From Bradyrhizobium barranii subsp. apii (GTDB lineage: Bacteria > Pseudomonadota > Alphaproteobacteria > Rhizobiales > Xanthobacteraceae), in assembly GCF_011516635.5 (NCBI RefSeq), contig NZ_CP096255.1:3346501-3410500 (forward strand): 64,000 bases of DNA. Reading direction: 5' to 3'. Under the pieces are notes generated by a model. It saw only the letters and a program-made list of their open reading frames with translations. It was not told the DNA's origin and ran no database searches. This document shows positions 9,378 through 18,337 of this stretch, in pieces; positions within the stretch are counted from its first letter, which is position 1, and every line of letters starts with the position of its first letter. Made by a program: the position numbers and the translations under genes.

Positions 9378-9568
9378 CTAAGCTCGCGGATCACTACCGT
9401 GAGGTACTCGCCGCCGCCGCACTGGTCGCGGGACGTGGTACGCGGTCCTGCACATCATGCGAGGTCCGCGGGTTTTCTTTGCCGTTTTCTGGCTTGAAAT
9501 AATTTCCCCTACGAGTCCACCAGCCCGGTCGCAGATAGGTGCTGGGAACGGGCCCAACTTGAGAAATG

Positions 9569-10171
9569 CTAAGGCCGCTCGACCAGGGTCTTTCGCGGTC
9601 GACCAAGCTTCGGACGGGGTGGTCTGACCTTGGACTCAGTCGACGGCACGACCTCCAGCCTGACCCGGAAAGTCTCAAAGAGACTTAGGACCCGGCTTAG
9701 CTGCGGATCCACGGTTCCTCCGAACGTCTTGTAGACCGTCGTCCGCATAATGCCGAGTTCGCGCGCGAGCGAGGTGACGTTCTGCGATTTGACGACGGTG
9801 CTCAGCTCCCGGATGGTGTCAGTCGGATCGTCGAAAGCGAAGGCTTGACTGATTCGTGTAGCGATCGCGCTCGGGCTGGCGATCCCGGACGCAGGCGTAA
9901 TTCGGGCCTTTACGTTCAGCGCTTCGAGCAGCCTAAGAACCCGGCCGAGCTTCGGGTCGATTCGACCGCCAAACGTCCTGTAGAGGGTGTCGCGTCGCAG
10001 GCCCGCGTCCCGTGCCAGGAGCTGTACGTTATGAGCTCGCGTGACGAGGCTGAGCGCCGTCTTAGCCTTTAGTATATCATTTTCTTCAAAGTTATCAGAT
10101 AGATAAGTGGCGATAGCCGCTGGATTGTCGCGGAATAAATCGGCTAAGTTTTCTTCGTTGCCAGCCAGCAT
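9569..10171 (-). CDS. Tandem HI1420-like antitoxin/HTH protein (two domains)
   Basis: The 200-residue protein is made of two copies of an addiction-module antidote-type domain. Copy 1 (about 1-97) has ATYLSDNFEENDILKAKTALSLV...NVQLLARDAGLRRDTLYRTFGGRIDPKLGRVLRLLEAL. Copy 2 (about 98-180) has IATRISQAFAFDDPTDTIRELSTVV...NVTSLARELGIMRTTVYKTFGGTVDPQLSRVLSLFETF. The LARxxGxxRxTxYxxFGG helix-turn-helix and the DPxLxRVL box are present in both. Family members are normally single-domain, about 100 residues, and paired with a HigB-like toxin; no toxin gene is adjacent here. A basic tail (RPPRPKLGRPRKT) ends the protein. It is probably a DNA-binding regulator. A single-domain relative lies at 18809-19117. 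Confidence 0.8.
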   Translation of the reverse strand: MLAGNEENLADLFRDNPAAIATYLSDNFEENDILKAKTALSLVTRAHNVQLLARDAGLRRDTLYRTFGGRIDPKLGRVLRLLEALNVKARITPASGIASPSAIATRISQAFAFDDPTDTIRELSTVVKSQNVTSLARELGIMRTTVYKTFGGTVDPQLSRVLSLFETFRVRLEVVPSTESKVRPPRPKLGRPRKTLVERP

Positions 10172-10282
10172 TTCCAGAGCGTTTGTCCGTCACTGTGGCC
10201 TTCCAGCTACAGCATTATCGGCCGATACGTCTAGATTACCTCGCAGACATCGACGACGCTTCCACTTGGGGAATTTTCGACA

Positions 10283-11065
10283 ATGAAAAAGACTTTGCTC
10301 GCTCTCGCCGCGGTTGTGGCGATGACCGGTTCGGCCTCGGCCGCTGACCTGGCTGCCCGTCCCTACGTGAAGGCTCCGATGCCGGCGCCGGTCGCCAACT
10401 GGACCGGCTTCTACATTTTCGGCGGTGGCGGTGGCGGCCTCTCTAATGCTGACCAGAGCGTTGTGGATACGGTTTCCGGTACGCCGCTGACGATCACCCA
10501 GCGCCAGGGCGGCTCGGGCTGGTTCGGCACCGTGGGCGCCGGTTACGACTGGCAGTTCAGCGGCACCTGGGTCGCTGGCGTGTTCGCTGACGGTCAGTTC
10601 GGCAGCATCCGCGCCACCATCCAGGATCCGCTCAATCAGATCACGGGCTCCCAGAAGCTCGAGACGTCGTGGGCCGCTGGTGTGCGCCTCGGCTGGCTGG
10701 CCGCCCCGAACGTTCTCACCTACGTCAACGGCGGTTACTCGGGCGCCCACTTCGGCCAGACCAACTTCACGGACCTCGCCGGCGTTCCCGTCGGTGCCCA
10801 CCTCAACAGCTACAACCGCAACGGTTGGTTCATCGGTGGCGGCGTCGAGAATAGCCTGAACTTCTTCGGCATCAGCTCGCCCGGCTGGTTCATGAAGACC
10901 GAATATCGTTCGGCCTTCTACAACGCCAAGACCCAGGACGAGCTGTTCGACGCCGGCAACGTTCCGGTCGGCAACAGCATCCGCGCCAACAGCTGGAACC
11001 AGACGATCTCGACCTCGCTGGTCTACCGCTTCAACTGGACCGGTCCGGTCGTCGCGAAGTACTGA
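10283..11065 (+). CDS. Outer-membrane beta-barrel protein (Omp31/Omp25-like)
   Basis: This 260-residue protein has a Sec signal peptide, MKKTLLALAAVVAMTGSASA, cleaved before ADLAARPYVKAP. The barrel domain starts at WTGFYIFGGGGGGLS and ends with a strand (TSLVYRFNW) just before the C-terminus, typical of rhizobial Omp31/Omp25 proteins of the outer membrane. Alternating hydrophobic strands such as GWFGTVGAGYDWQF and SWAAGVRLGWLA support the fold. It starts at the ATG at 10283. Its gene diverges from the antitoxin-like gene and ends before a strong terminator, so it is monocistronic. Confidence 0.85.
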   Translation: MKKTLLALAAVVAMTGSASAADLAARPYVKAPMPAPVANWTGFYIFGGGGGGLSNADQSVVDTVSGTPLTITQRQGGSGWFGTVGAGYDWQFSGTWVAGVFADGQFGSIRATIQDPLNQITGSQKLETSWAAGVRLGWLAAPNVLTYVNGGYSGAHFGQTNFTDLAGVPVGAHLNSYNRNGWFIGGGVENSLNFFGISSPGWFMKTEYRSAFYNAKTQDELFDAGNVPVGNSIRANSWNQTISTSLVYRFNWTGPVVAKY

Positions 11066-11087
11066 TCTGGTCTCACGGCCAAACGTC

Positions 11088-11118
11088 AAAGCCCCGGCAT
11101 CGTCCGGGGCTTTTTCGT
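11088..11118 (+). terminator. Rho-independent terminator after the barrel-protein gene
   Basis: The stem AAGCCCCGG / CCGGGGCTT, with loop CATCGT, is followed by a run of T. It lies 23 bases after the stop codon at 11065 on the plus strand. Confidence 0.9.
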
Positions 11119-11262
11119 TTGTCCTGAACGCTAGGCGCGCCGAGGCGTGCGAAGACGATGCGGCCTCCAAGAATTTCTGACTCATATTCATCTGCTTCAG
11201 GCACAACGATTGGCGTCGCACATAGGAGGCATCGCATCCTCGGCGGAGCAAGGAGGCGAACG

Positions 11263-11737
11263 ATGCGATCAATCATTGCCATTGTTGTAACGATATGCGC
11301 TTTTTCTCCCGCGTTCGCTCTGACGCAGGGGGAGATTGAGGCAAAGCTACGTGCCGCGGGCTATTCGCAGGTTCCAGAGCATTTCGCGCGGGCGGATCGC
11401 GCTGGTGGCCGCCGCCGGGGTCGCTTTGTCGGCCGCGCCGGCGCATGCCGCCGATCCCGATCCCTACGCCGGTTTCGGTGGCGCGCGTTACGTCGCCATG
11501 GGCGCGGGCTTCCGGCGCGCGGATCTGCCGATGTTCTGTGCCGCCGCACGTGCCCTGCTGGCCGAGGTCGGCGGCAACGAGGCTGCGGCTGAGAAGCTTG
11601 CGCGAAGCCGCGGCCACGGCCGACTATCGATCGCGCTCGCGCTCGTTTTTGTCGGGACAGGGGTTGAGGAGGTGTGGCGGGTCGCTCCGTGGTGCTTTCG
11701 CAGCTCGGGTTCCCGCTGGTGGATCTTCATGCTATAA
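11263..11737 (+). pseudogene. Mosaic of decayed secreted-protein fragments
   Basis: The frame starting at 11263 (MRSIIAIVVTICAFSPAFA) looks like a signal peptide followed by LTQGEIEAKLRAAGYSQV, a PepSY-like beginning. After about codon 38 the coding signal shifts frame. The next frame reads RIALVAAAGVALSAAPAHAADPDPYAGFGG, a second signal-peptide-like stretch, then shifts again near 11590 (LREAAATADYRSRSRSF). Several indels or a fusion of two broken genes would explain this. No intact product is predicted. Confidence 0.45.
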
Positions 11738-11815
11738 CGGTCAGCGGCCGGTCACCCGGCGCAATCTGCAGTCCAAATTCCAGCCGGCTCACAAGGTCGG
11801 CGCGATTTTTGATTG
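11730..11815 (+). repeat. Dispersed 3'-end repeat module, degenerate copy
   Basis: This shares the order TGCTATAAC, then a GACC/GGCC-rich part, AATCT..AGTCCAAA and GCCGGCTCAC.AGGTCGGCG with 26401-26485. In the second copy the last part is a perfect terminator hairpin; here the stem is broken. It probably marks the 3' end of a lost small gene. Confidence 0.6.
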
Positions 11816-11825
11816 GGCGTCGAGC

Positions 11826-12008
11826 GTGAGTTCTCAGGCGATGATATCAGCGGCGTGTGTGGTCGTTCTCGGATCGCTTACCTCGGGTTGTCTGAGCACT
11901 GGTCAGGCCACGTCTAAGCCGGCGGCCCACTCGGCTGCCCCTTGGGCTCGTGATCTTAATGAGCCCCCACCAAGTCGGCCGGCCGCGAAGGACGCAAATC
12001 CTCGCTAG
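11826..12008 (+). CDS. Small putative lipoprotein
   Basis: The 60-residue frame begins at GTG 11826 (or ATG 11841). It has a short hydrophobic segment and a lipobox LTSGC, the cysteine being the expected lipidation site for processing by signal peptidase II. The mature part is proline- and alanine-rich (SAAPWARDLNEPPPSRPAAKD). The frame is open further upstream but in sequence that looks decayed. I cannot assign a function. The IS1380 copy B begins about 100 bases downstream. Confidence 0.45.
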   Translation: MSSQAMISAACVVVLGSLTSGCLSTGQATSKPAAHSAAPWARDLNEPPPSRPAAKDANPR

Positions 12009-13220
12009 GAATACTCTGGCTCCTTGCAAGCCTCTAGCCGGTTTTGCTTGCTCTCGGTGGTTGACCCACTGCACGCTGTCACGGTCTTACTGCGGCTGAC
12101 AAGAGCGACCTAGCCCGATCTATTCACGAGAGCACGGTCGTTCTTGACGTCTGACTGGGGCTGGCGGCTGGCGTGGGTGACCGTCCGGCCTTTTGTCACC
12201 GGGTTCTACATCAAGCTGTTTTGTACGCGTTGGAGGAGTGGGGCGGGTGAGCGGGCGCAGGCCCGGTCGGTTACGGGCCGAGCGGGAGCAGCGCGCCGGG
12301 CAAGCTGCGGAAGAGGTCGGCTTCGGGGCATGCCGCGGCGAACGCAAGGCGAATGCGGCTCGCGGTTTCGACGACCCGGGCTGCGATTTTCAAGAGACGA
12401 AGACGCAGCGTCGCGAACTCGGCGGCGGCCAATTCCCGGACTTTGGGAATGGCGCCGCGCACGGTAAGCATCAACCAATAAGCGGCGGTGTGGAGAACGA
12501 GACGGACCTGGTTGGCGAGCGCCGAACGGCAACTGGTGCGATCGGAGGCGAGCTGCGTCTTATGCAGCTTGATCAGATTTTCGGCTTGGCCGCGCGCGCA
12601 ATACAGGCTGTCGTAGATCCACTCGGCCGAGCCGACATCGAGGCTGGTGACGACGAAGCGGATGTCGAGGCCGAGCATCGTCGCCTCAATACGGGCGACA
12701 GTGCGCCGTTCGTGATCCCAGGACTTTGCCTTGTGGCGCGTCTCGGTATAGCCGCGCAGAACAGGCAGGTTCTCGATGGCGCGTCGCGTGCGAATGTCGT
12801 CGGCGACCTCGTCGACTTTTCTGGCGAGAGGCTTGGTACCGGACAGACCGAAGATGTAGTCGATGCCGTTGTTCTCGCACCACGTCATGGCCTCCGGCCG
12901 AGCATAGTGCCCGTCGCCACGGAACGTAATTCGCGTCTTGTGCCACCGCGTCCGGATATGCCGTATCAGGCGGCGCAGATGGGCACGCACCTCGACGCCG
13001 CCCGGCGTCTTGCCGGGCCGCAGCACGACCGCCACGGGCCGGCTCTTCTCCGTGTCGTAGACGTGGATCGGCAGGAAGCAGCGTTCGTCATAATGCGGAT
13101 TCCGACGAAGCCGGCCATGCATTCCAATTCGAAGCCGGCCGGGTATTCCGATCTGAAGCCGGCCACCCGTGGCGTCGTTCGCATGGGTCAATTTCATGAT
13201 GTCGTCGAGGGCTGGGAAGG

Positions 13221-13991
13221 TCAAGAGACCGGTTGATCTTGAGCGGGTTGCTTCTGCTTCCTGAGGCTCTCTCCTTTGAGTTCGATGCGGTAGGCATTGT
13301 GGACGAGGCGATCGAGAATCGCGTCGGCGATGGTGGGGTTGCCGATGATTTCGTACCAGCGATCGACGGGCAGCTGGCTGGTGACGATAATCGAGCGGGC
13401 TTCGTATCGATCCTCGACGATTTCGAGCAAATCACGGCGCTGGTCGGCGTCGAGAGGTTCTGGTCCCCAGTCGTCCAGGATCAGCAGATCAAGTCGTGCG
13501 ATCGCCCGCAGCATCTTGGTATAGCGGCCATCGGCGCGGCCGAGTGCGAGAGCGGCGAAGAGACGCGGCACACGATGGTAGGCAACTGAGAAGTCGTCTC
13601 GGCAAGCCTTGTTGCCGAGGGCACAAGCGAGCCAGCTCTTGCCGACGCCGCACGGCCCGGTAACAAGGAGATTATGTCGTGCCCGGATCCAGTCGCCAGC
13701 GGCGAGTTTTAGAAAGAGCGTGCGGTCGAGGCCGCGGATAGCGCGGTAATCGACATCCTCGACGCAGGCGGCATGACGCAGCTTGGCGGCTCGAGCTCTG
13801 CTTTCGAACCGCTTTTGCTGGCGCAGCGTTTTCTCGTGTTCCAGGAGCAACGCCAGCCATTCGGCGTGTTCGAGGCTGCGCGCTTCGGACTGGGCATCGA
13901 GGTCCTTGAAGCCTTTGGCCATACCGTGGAGACCAAGGCTATGCAGCAGGTCGAGGGTGGGATGGGTGAGCATGCTGGATAATCCTTTCAA
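13221..13991 (-). CDS. istB: IS21 helper ATPase IstB
   Basis: This 256-residue AAA+ DnaA/DnaC-like ATPase assists IstA in target capture. The Walker A is GPCGVGKSW (about residues 111-119), Walker B is LLILDDWG, and SQLPVDRWYE is a sensor-type motif conserved in IstB. An N-terminal helical IstB domain (LHSLGLHGMAKGF) precedes it. The start codon overlaps the istA stop by 4 bases (ATGA), giving coupled translation. Its length is standard for IS21. Confidence 0.94.
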   Translation of the reverse strand: MKGLSSMLTHPTLDLLHSLGLHGMAKGFKDLDAQSEARSLEHAEWLALLLEHEKTLRQQKRFESRARAAKLRHAACVEDVDYRAIRGLDRTLFLKLAAGDWIRARHNLLVTGPCGVGKSWLACALGNKACRDDFSVAYHRVPRLFAALALGRADGRYTKMLRAIARLDLLILDDWGPEPLDADQRRDLLEIVEDRYEARSIIVTSQLPVDRWYEIIGNPTIADAILDRLVHNAYRIELKGESLRKQKQPAQDQPVS

Positions 13992-15523
13992 TGGAAGTAA
14001 CCGGGGCCGCGCAGATTGGGATGTTCGATGATCGCGTCCTCGGTATCGCGAGAACTGCGTTCGAGCTTGTTGGCGATGATGGAGGCGATGCTCTTGTAGG
14101 TCAGTGCGCTGACCGCGACCGCGCGGGCCGCGATCAGCTCGGCGCGTTCGGGATCAATATCCTTGAACAGCCGAAGCACGCCGAGACAGGTCCGGAATCC
14201 CTGTTCGGGATGAGGCCGATTGGCCAGGATGGCGAGAACGAGCCCCTCGGTGTTGGGCCCGATCGACCGCCCCCAGCGCCGGAATCGATCGGGAGTCCAC
14301 TCGGCGTAACGCCGATGCGCACTGGGCATGTGATCGGGATCAGTGCCGTGCCGGCGGCCGCCATAACGGCGCTGGTGAGCAGCAACACGCAAACCCCGAT
14401 GGAACAACTCGATGGTCCGGGTGGTGGCGCGAACGTCGACCTGCTCCCGGATCAGGCCGTGTGGAACTGAGTAGAAGAAGCCGTCGACCTCGACGTGATA
14501 ATCGAGCGAGACGCGGGCCAGGAGCCATTCCGCGAACTGATAGTCGGCATCCGGCAACGGCGCCAGGACAGGCATCTCGACGGTCTCGAACAATTGTCGG
14601 CGGCTGACGCCGATCCGGCGCATGACGTGGGCGTTGATGCGCTCCAGCGCGGCGGCGATTGCCGCATTCGCCTCAGCCAGCGAGAAGAAGGTCTGCCGGC
14701 GAAGCCGCCCGAGGATATAGGTCTGGGCAAAACGCACTCCGGCTTCCACTTTTGCCTTATCCCGGGGCTTTCTTGGCCGTGCCGGAAGGATGCCAACGCC
14801 GTAATGGGACGCCATCATCCCGTAGCTGCGATTGATTTCGGGGTCGTAGAACGACGCCCGGTGCACGCCGGACTTCAGATTGTCAGGGACGACGAGGCGT
14901 GGCACCCCGCCAAAGAACCGGAACATTCGGACATGAGCCTCGATCCAGTCCGGAAGTGTCTGCGTCCAGGTCGCCTCGGCGTAGGTGTAATTCGAGGCGC
15001 CAAGCACGGCGACGAAGATCTCCGCGTCGCGCACAACCCCGGTTGCGCGATCAACGATCATGATCTTCTTGCCGGAGTAATCGACAAAGACCTTGTCGCC
15101 GGCCGGATGGTCCTGCCGCATCGTCGGAGACAGCCGCCGCTCGAATTCCCGGAATAAATCGCAGAACCGGCTGTAGCCATAACCTTCCGGATGGACCGCC
15201 CGGTACTCCTCCCACAGCACCATCAGATTGACGCCAGGCCGCTTCAGCTCACAGGCCAGCGAGGCCCAATCCGGCTCCCGGCGCCGGCGGAAGCCGCGCC
15301 TGACGCCGGCATGGGCAAACAGACGTTGTTCAAGAACGGCGTCGGTCAGATCGCCCGCCAAAGGCCACGCCAGCCCGGCAGTCGAGGCACGCTTGAGATT
15401 GTCCTGGATCGTGCTGCGCGCCACCCCGAGCGTGCGCCCGATCTCCCGGGCGCTCACCCCATCACGGGCAAGCCGCAGCATCTGTCGTATCTGTCGCATG
15501 GTCAGTTCTCTCTTGGCCGGCAT
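13988..15523 (-). CDS. istA: IS21 transposase IstA
   Basis: This 511-residue transposase has an N-terminal HTH (LARDGVSAREIGRTLGVARSTIQ, about residues 17-40). The rve/DDE integrase core starts with D in KVFVDYSGKKIMIVD, continues through VPDNLKSGV and ends with E in KAKVEAGVRFAQTYI, followed by a C-terminal beta domain. The ATG at 15523 was chosen because GAGGGG precedes it by about 7 bases and the family start MPAKRELTMRQ fits. A longer open frame to 15613 runs into the terminal repeats. It is predicted active. Confidence 0.93.
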   Translation of the reverse strand: MPAKRELTMRQIRQMLRLARDGVSAREIGRTLGVARSTIQDNLKRASTAGLAWPLAGDLTDAVLEQRLFAHAGVRRGFRRRREPDWASLACELKRPGVNLMVLWEEYRAVHPEGYGYSRFCDLFREFERRLSPTMRQDHPAGDKVFVDYSGKKIMIVDRATGVVRDAEIFVAVLGASNYTYAEATWTQTLPDWIEAHVRMFRFFGGVPRLVVPDNLKSGVHRASFYDPEINRSYGMMASHYGVGILPARPRKPRDKAKVEAGVRFAQTYILGRLRRQTFFSLAEANAAIAAALERINAHVMRRIGVSRRQLFETVEMPVLAPLPDADYQFAEWLLARVSLDYHVEVDGFFYSVPHGLIREQVDVRATTRTIELFHRGLRVAAHQRRYGGRRHGTDPDHMPSAHRRYAEWTPDRFRRWGRSIGPNTEGLVLAILANRPHPEQGFRTCLGVLRLFKDIDPERAELIAARAVAVSALTYKSIASIIANKLERSSRDTEDAIIEHPNLRGPGYFH

Positions 15524-16675
15524 CCGCTTCCCCTCGTGGATCAACGAGGGACTTGATGCCTGAAGGACTGACCCAAACGAAAACGCCGACTTCCAAAACC
15601 CGGCCGGCTTCAAATCGGAACGATGGCCGGCTTCAAGTCGGAATACCCGGCCGGAATAAATCGGAATCCGCAGTCATAATGAGCGTTGAACAGCGAGAGC
15701 TGCTGATGGCCGTGGACGACATCGCAGGTATCATCGATGTCGAGCGTGACGGATGCCGGCTCGCGCGGGTAGCTATCCATCCATGCGTCGACCAAAGTGT
15801 AGGTCAGTCGGATCACGTCGCGCAGGCGCGGAGCATTCTCCAGACGCGACAGCGTCGGTTGGGAACACAGATCGCGACCGCTGTCCGGCAGCCGTCCGCA
15901 GGCCAGCTTGAATGCGGGATCGGACCGCAGATGATCGAGGTCGTCGGCGTCCTCGTAGCCGCAGCAGATCGCGAACATGCGCGCGCGGAACATATCGACA
16001 AGGCTGTGCACGACCCGCGTCGGATCGCGCCGATCCGGGAACACCCGGGCCAAATTGTCGGCCAAACCGAGACGCCGCTCGGCCATCGCCAGAAGCATCA
16101 CGCCCCCATTCGAGGTTAGGCGTCCACCATCGAAGGCAGCTGTGACTTTCTTGGCGTGAACGGCTGGAAACGAGAAGGGCAGAATCGTATCATCGGTCAT
16201 GGCGGGCGTGGCGTTCGCGGTTGAGGTGATGGGGTTGGCTTCGCAACCGAATCCTACGCCGCATCAGCGCTTTACACCACGCTCGCCAGCCTCTCAGGCG
16301 CCCTCTCGCGAATAAGGCGGGCTAGATCGGTGGGCTGGTCTTCTACATCCAGCTTACCGGTTCTGATGATGAGGGTATTGGCGGTCGTCGCCTTGCTACT
16401 ACTGCCAACCAATCCCCTCCGCGCCGGGGCGACCATCGTCGGCGCAGGTTCGCAGTCGTGCTCGACGTGGACGAACAGAACCAAGAATGCGGTAGTAAAG
16501 GGCGCCTTCGAATCCTGGGCTGTAGGCTTCATCAGTGGTCTGAATGTTAGCGGCGATAGAGAAATTGTCGGAGGCGGTGACTTTACAGCGATAATTGCTT
16601 GGATGGACCAGCGCTGTAGATCTCGTCCGACCGACCAAATTGGAATCGCAGCCCTAGATCTCGCGATGGAATTAG

Positions 16676-18307
16676 CCCGCCCTATTCGTGAGAGCGCGGT
16701 ATTTTGGTCCGACTGGTGCATCCGCACACCTCCGCTGACGAGGCGCACAGGATTGCCTTCGGCTTTTCACCGCCTGACGACCGGTACTTTGCAACGCGCT
16801 TGAGGGATGGGTTGGGTGAACGCGGGCGGACGCCCCACCGGTCAAGGACCGAGCGGCAGCAGCGCGCCGGGCAAGCTGCGGATCAGGTCGGCTTCGGGAC
16901 ATGCCGCGGCGAACGCAAGGCGAATGCGGCTCTTGGTCTCGACAACCCGGGCGGCGATTTTCAAGAGCCGAAGACGCAGCGTCGCGAACTCGGCAGTGGC
17001 CAATTCCCGGACTTTGGGAATGGCGTCGCGCACGGTCAGCATCAGCCAATAAGCGGCGGTATGGAGAACGAGGCGGACTTGATTGGCGAGCGCCGAACGG
17101 CAACTGGTGCGATCGGAGGCGAGCTGCGTCTTATGCAGCTTGATCAGATTCTCGGCTTGGCCGCGCGCGCAATACAGGCTGTCGTAGATCCACTCGGCCG
17201 AGCCGACATCGAGGCTGGTGACGACGAAGCGGATGTCGAGGCCGAGCATCGTCGCCTCAATACGGGCGACGGTGCGTCGTTCGCGATCCCAGGACTTTGC
17301 CTTGTGGCGCGTCTCGGTATAGCCGCGCAGAACCGGCAGGTTCTCGATGGCGCGTCGCGTGCGGATGTCGTCGGCGACCGCGTCGACTTTTCTGGCGAGC
17401 GGCTTGGTGCCGGACAGACCGAAGATGTAGTCGATGCCGTTGGTCTCGCACCACGCCATTGCCTCCGGCCGGGCATAGTGCCCGTCGCCACGGAACGTAA
17501 TTCGCGTGTTGTGCCACCGCGTCCGGATATGCCGTACCAGGCGGCGCAGATGGGCACGCACCTCGACGCCGCCCGGCGTCTTGCCGGGCCGCAGCACGAC
17601 CGCCACGGGCCGGCTCTTCTCCGTGTCGTAGACGTGGATCGGCAGGAAGCAGCGTTCGTCATAATGAGCGTTGAACAGCGAGAGCTGCTGATGGCCGTGG
17701 ACGACATCGCAGGTATCATCGATGTCGAGCGTGACGGATGCCGGCTCGCGCGGGTAGCTATCCATCCATGCGTCGACCAAAGTGTAGGTCAGTCGGATCA
17801 CGTCGCGCAGGCGCGGAGCATTCTCCAGACGCGACAGCGTCGGTTGGGAACACAGATCGCGACCCGTGTCCGGCAGCCGTCCGCAGGCCAGCTTGAATGC
17901 CGGATCGGACCGCAGATGATCGAGGTCGTCGGCGTCCTCGTAGCCGCAGCAGATCGCGAACATGCGCGCGCGGAACATATCGACAAGGCTGTGCACGACC
18001 CGCGTCGGATCGCGCCGATCCGGGAACACCCGGGCCAAATTGTCGGCCAAGCCGAGACGCCGCTCGGCCATCGCCAGAAGCATCACGCCCCCGTTCGAGG
18101 TCAGCCGACCGCCATCGAAGGCAGCTGTGACTTTCTTGGCGTGAACGGCTGGAAACGAGAAGGGCAGAATCGTATCATCGGTCATGGCGGGCCTGGTGTT
18201 CGCGGCTGAAGGTGATGGGGTTGGCTTTGCAACCGAATCCTACGCCGCATCAGCGCTTTACACCACGCTCGCCAGCCTCTCAGGCGCCCTCTGACGAATA
18301 AGACGGG
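16676..18307 (-). mobile_element. IS1380-family insertion sequence, copy C
   Basis: The element is 1632 bases, with ends as in copies A and D and target duplication TTAG at 16672-16675 and 18308-18311. It has an intact transposase on the minus strand. Only 354 bases separate it from copy B in the same orientation, but each copy has its own duplication, so the two inserted separately. Confidence 0.96.
16842..18185 (-). CDS. IS1380 transposase, copy C (intact)
   Basis: The 447-residue DDE transposase begins MTDDTILPFSFPAVHAKKVTAAF. Catalytic-site candidates are D in VTLDIDDTCD (about 156-158), D in TFRGDGHYARPEAM (about 232) and E in YCARGQAENLIKLHK (about 349). Codon 380 is TGG (Trp), where copy A has a stop. 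Its product is the likely source of activity for all copies of this element in the cell. A long antisense frame of 501 codons overlaps it and is not a gene. Confidence 0.95.
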   Translation of the reverse strand: MTDDTILPFSFPAVHAKKVTAAFDGGRLTSNGGVMLLAMAERRLGLADNLARVFPDRRDPTRVVHSLVDMFRARMFAICCGYEDADDLDHLRSDPAFKLACGRLPDTGRDLCSQPTLSRLENAPRLRDVIRLTYTLVDAWMDSYPREPASVTLDIDDTCDVVHGHQQLSLFNAHYDERCFLPIHVYDTEKSRPVAVVLRPGKTPGGVEVRAHLRRLVRHIRTRWHNTRITFRGDGHYARPEAMAWCETNGIDYIFGLSGTKPLARKVDAVADDIRTRRAIENLPVLRGYTETRHKAKSWDRERRTVARIEATMLGLDIRFVVTSLDVGSAEWIYDSLYCARGQAENLIKLHKTQLASDRTSCRSALANQVRLVLHTAAYWLMLTVRDAIPKVRELATAEFATLRLRLLKIAARVVETKSRIRLAFAAACPEADLIRSLPGALLPLGP

Positions 18308-18337
18308 TTAGCTGGCAACGCAGCGAAGCGCTGACCC

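Larger units (their letters stand above)
7487..9502 (+). pseudogene. Decayed unknown gene, cut by IS1380 copy A
   Basis: Left of the IS, a charged frame reads EDLDAIADDLWRKRADEP...KPPRVTYEAKEAVREI before an in-frame TAG at 7622. It resumes as SIDNKLRWLSEVDLRGFAFE. Right of the IS (from 9382) the frame LADHYREVLAAAALVAG continues to 9502, but one frame out from the left part. The amino-acid composition looks genuinely coding, yet the gene has a stop, a frameshift and an insertion. I do not recognise the family. Confidence 0.3.
13094..15672 (-). mobile_element. IS21-family insertion sequence, copy 1
   Basis: The element is 2579 bases. Ends are TGCGGATTCCGA and its inverse, with a 7-base duplication GTCATAA at 13087-13093 and 15673-15679. 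Both ends carry about three spaced repeats of the type TTCCGAT.tGAAGCCGGCC (13098-13165 and inverted at 15598-15672). These are the multiple terminal transposase-binding repeats typical of IS21. It encodes IstA and IstB on the minus strand and sits inside IS1380 copy B. Confidence 0.95.
12271..16200 (-). pseudogene. IS1380 transposase, copy B, split by IS21
   Basis: The N-terminal part runs 16200 to 15673 (MTDDTILPFSFPAVHAKK... to ...FNAHYD). The C-terminal part runs 13086 to 12271 (ERCFLPIHVYDTEK... onward). Joined after removing the IS21 and one GTCATAA repeat, they make exactly 447 codons plus stop with no other lesion, so the insertion is the only inactivating change. The first catalytic aspartates (LDIDDTCD) are on one piece; D of FRGDGHYARPEAM and E of ARGQAENL are on the other. 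Several substitutions relative to the other copies support independent ancestry. Confidence 0.92.
12114..16321 (-). mobile_element. IS1380-family insertion sequence, copy B, with nested IS21
   Basis: The ends are CCCGATCTATTCACGAGAGC at 12114 and, inverted, CCCGCCTTATTCGCGAGAGG at 16321. The target duplication CTAG lies at 12110-12113 and 16322-16325. Removing the IS21 and its 7-base duplication leaves 1622 bases, close to the 1632 of the other copies. The transposase-distal 130 bases and scattered codons differ from copies A, C and D, so this is an older or separate lineage. Confidence 0.93.
16366..18334 (+). pseudogene. Small secreted protein, interrupted by IS1380 copy C
   Basis: The gene runs 16366-16675 and resumes at 18312-18334 once the IS and one TTAG repeat are removed, giving 110 residues ending MELAGNAAKR. 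A signal peptide (MMRVLAVVALLLLPTNPLRA) precedes a mature part with SQSCSTWT...FESWAVGFISGLN...DFTAIIAWMDQRCRSRP. I recall this C..W, GFxSG, AWxDxxC pattern from small periplasmic proteins in rhizobia; the function is unknown. The IS removed only the last seven codons and adds a tail of its own, so a stable fusion product is possible. A terminator follows the stop by 3 bases. Confidence 0.7.

Noticed and set aside
13098..13165. Short tandem repeats as a minisatellite or iteron origin
   Set aside because: They are the multiple terminal repeats of an IS21 element, present inverted at its other end.
12114..18307. Composite transposon made of IS1380 copies B and C around the small secreted-protein gene
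   Set aside because: Each copy has its own 4-base target duplication (CTAG and TTAG), so they are separate insertions and not the ends of one unit.
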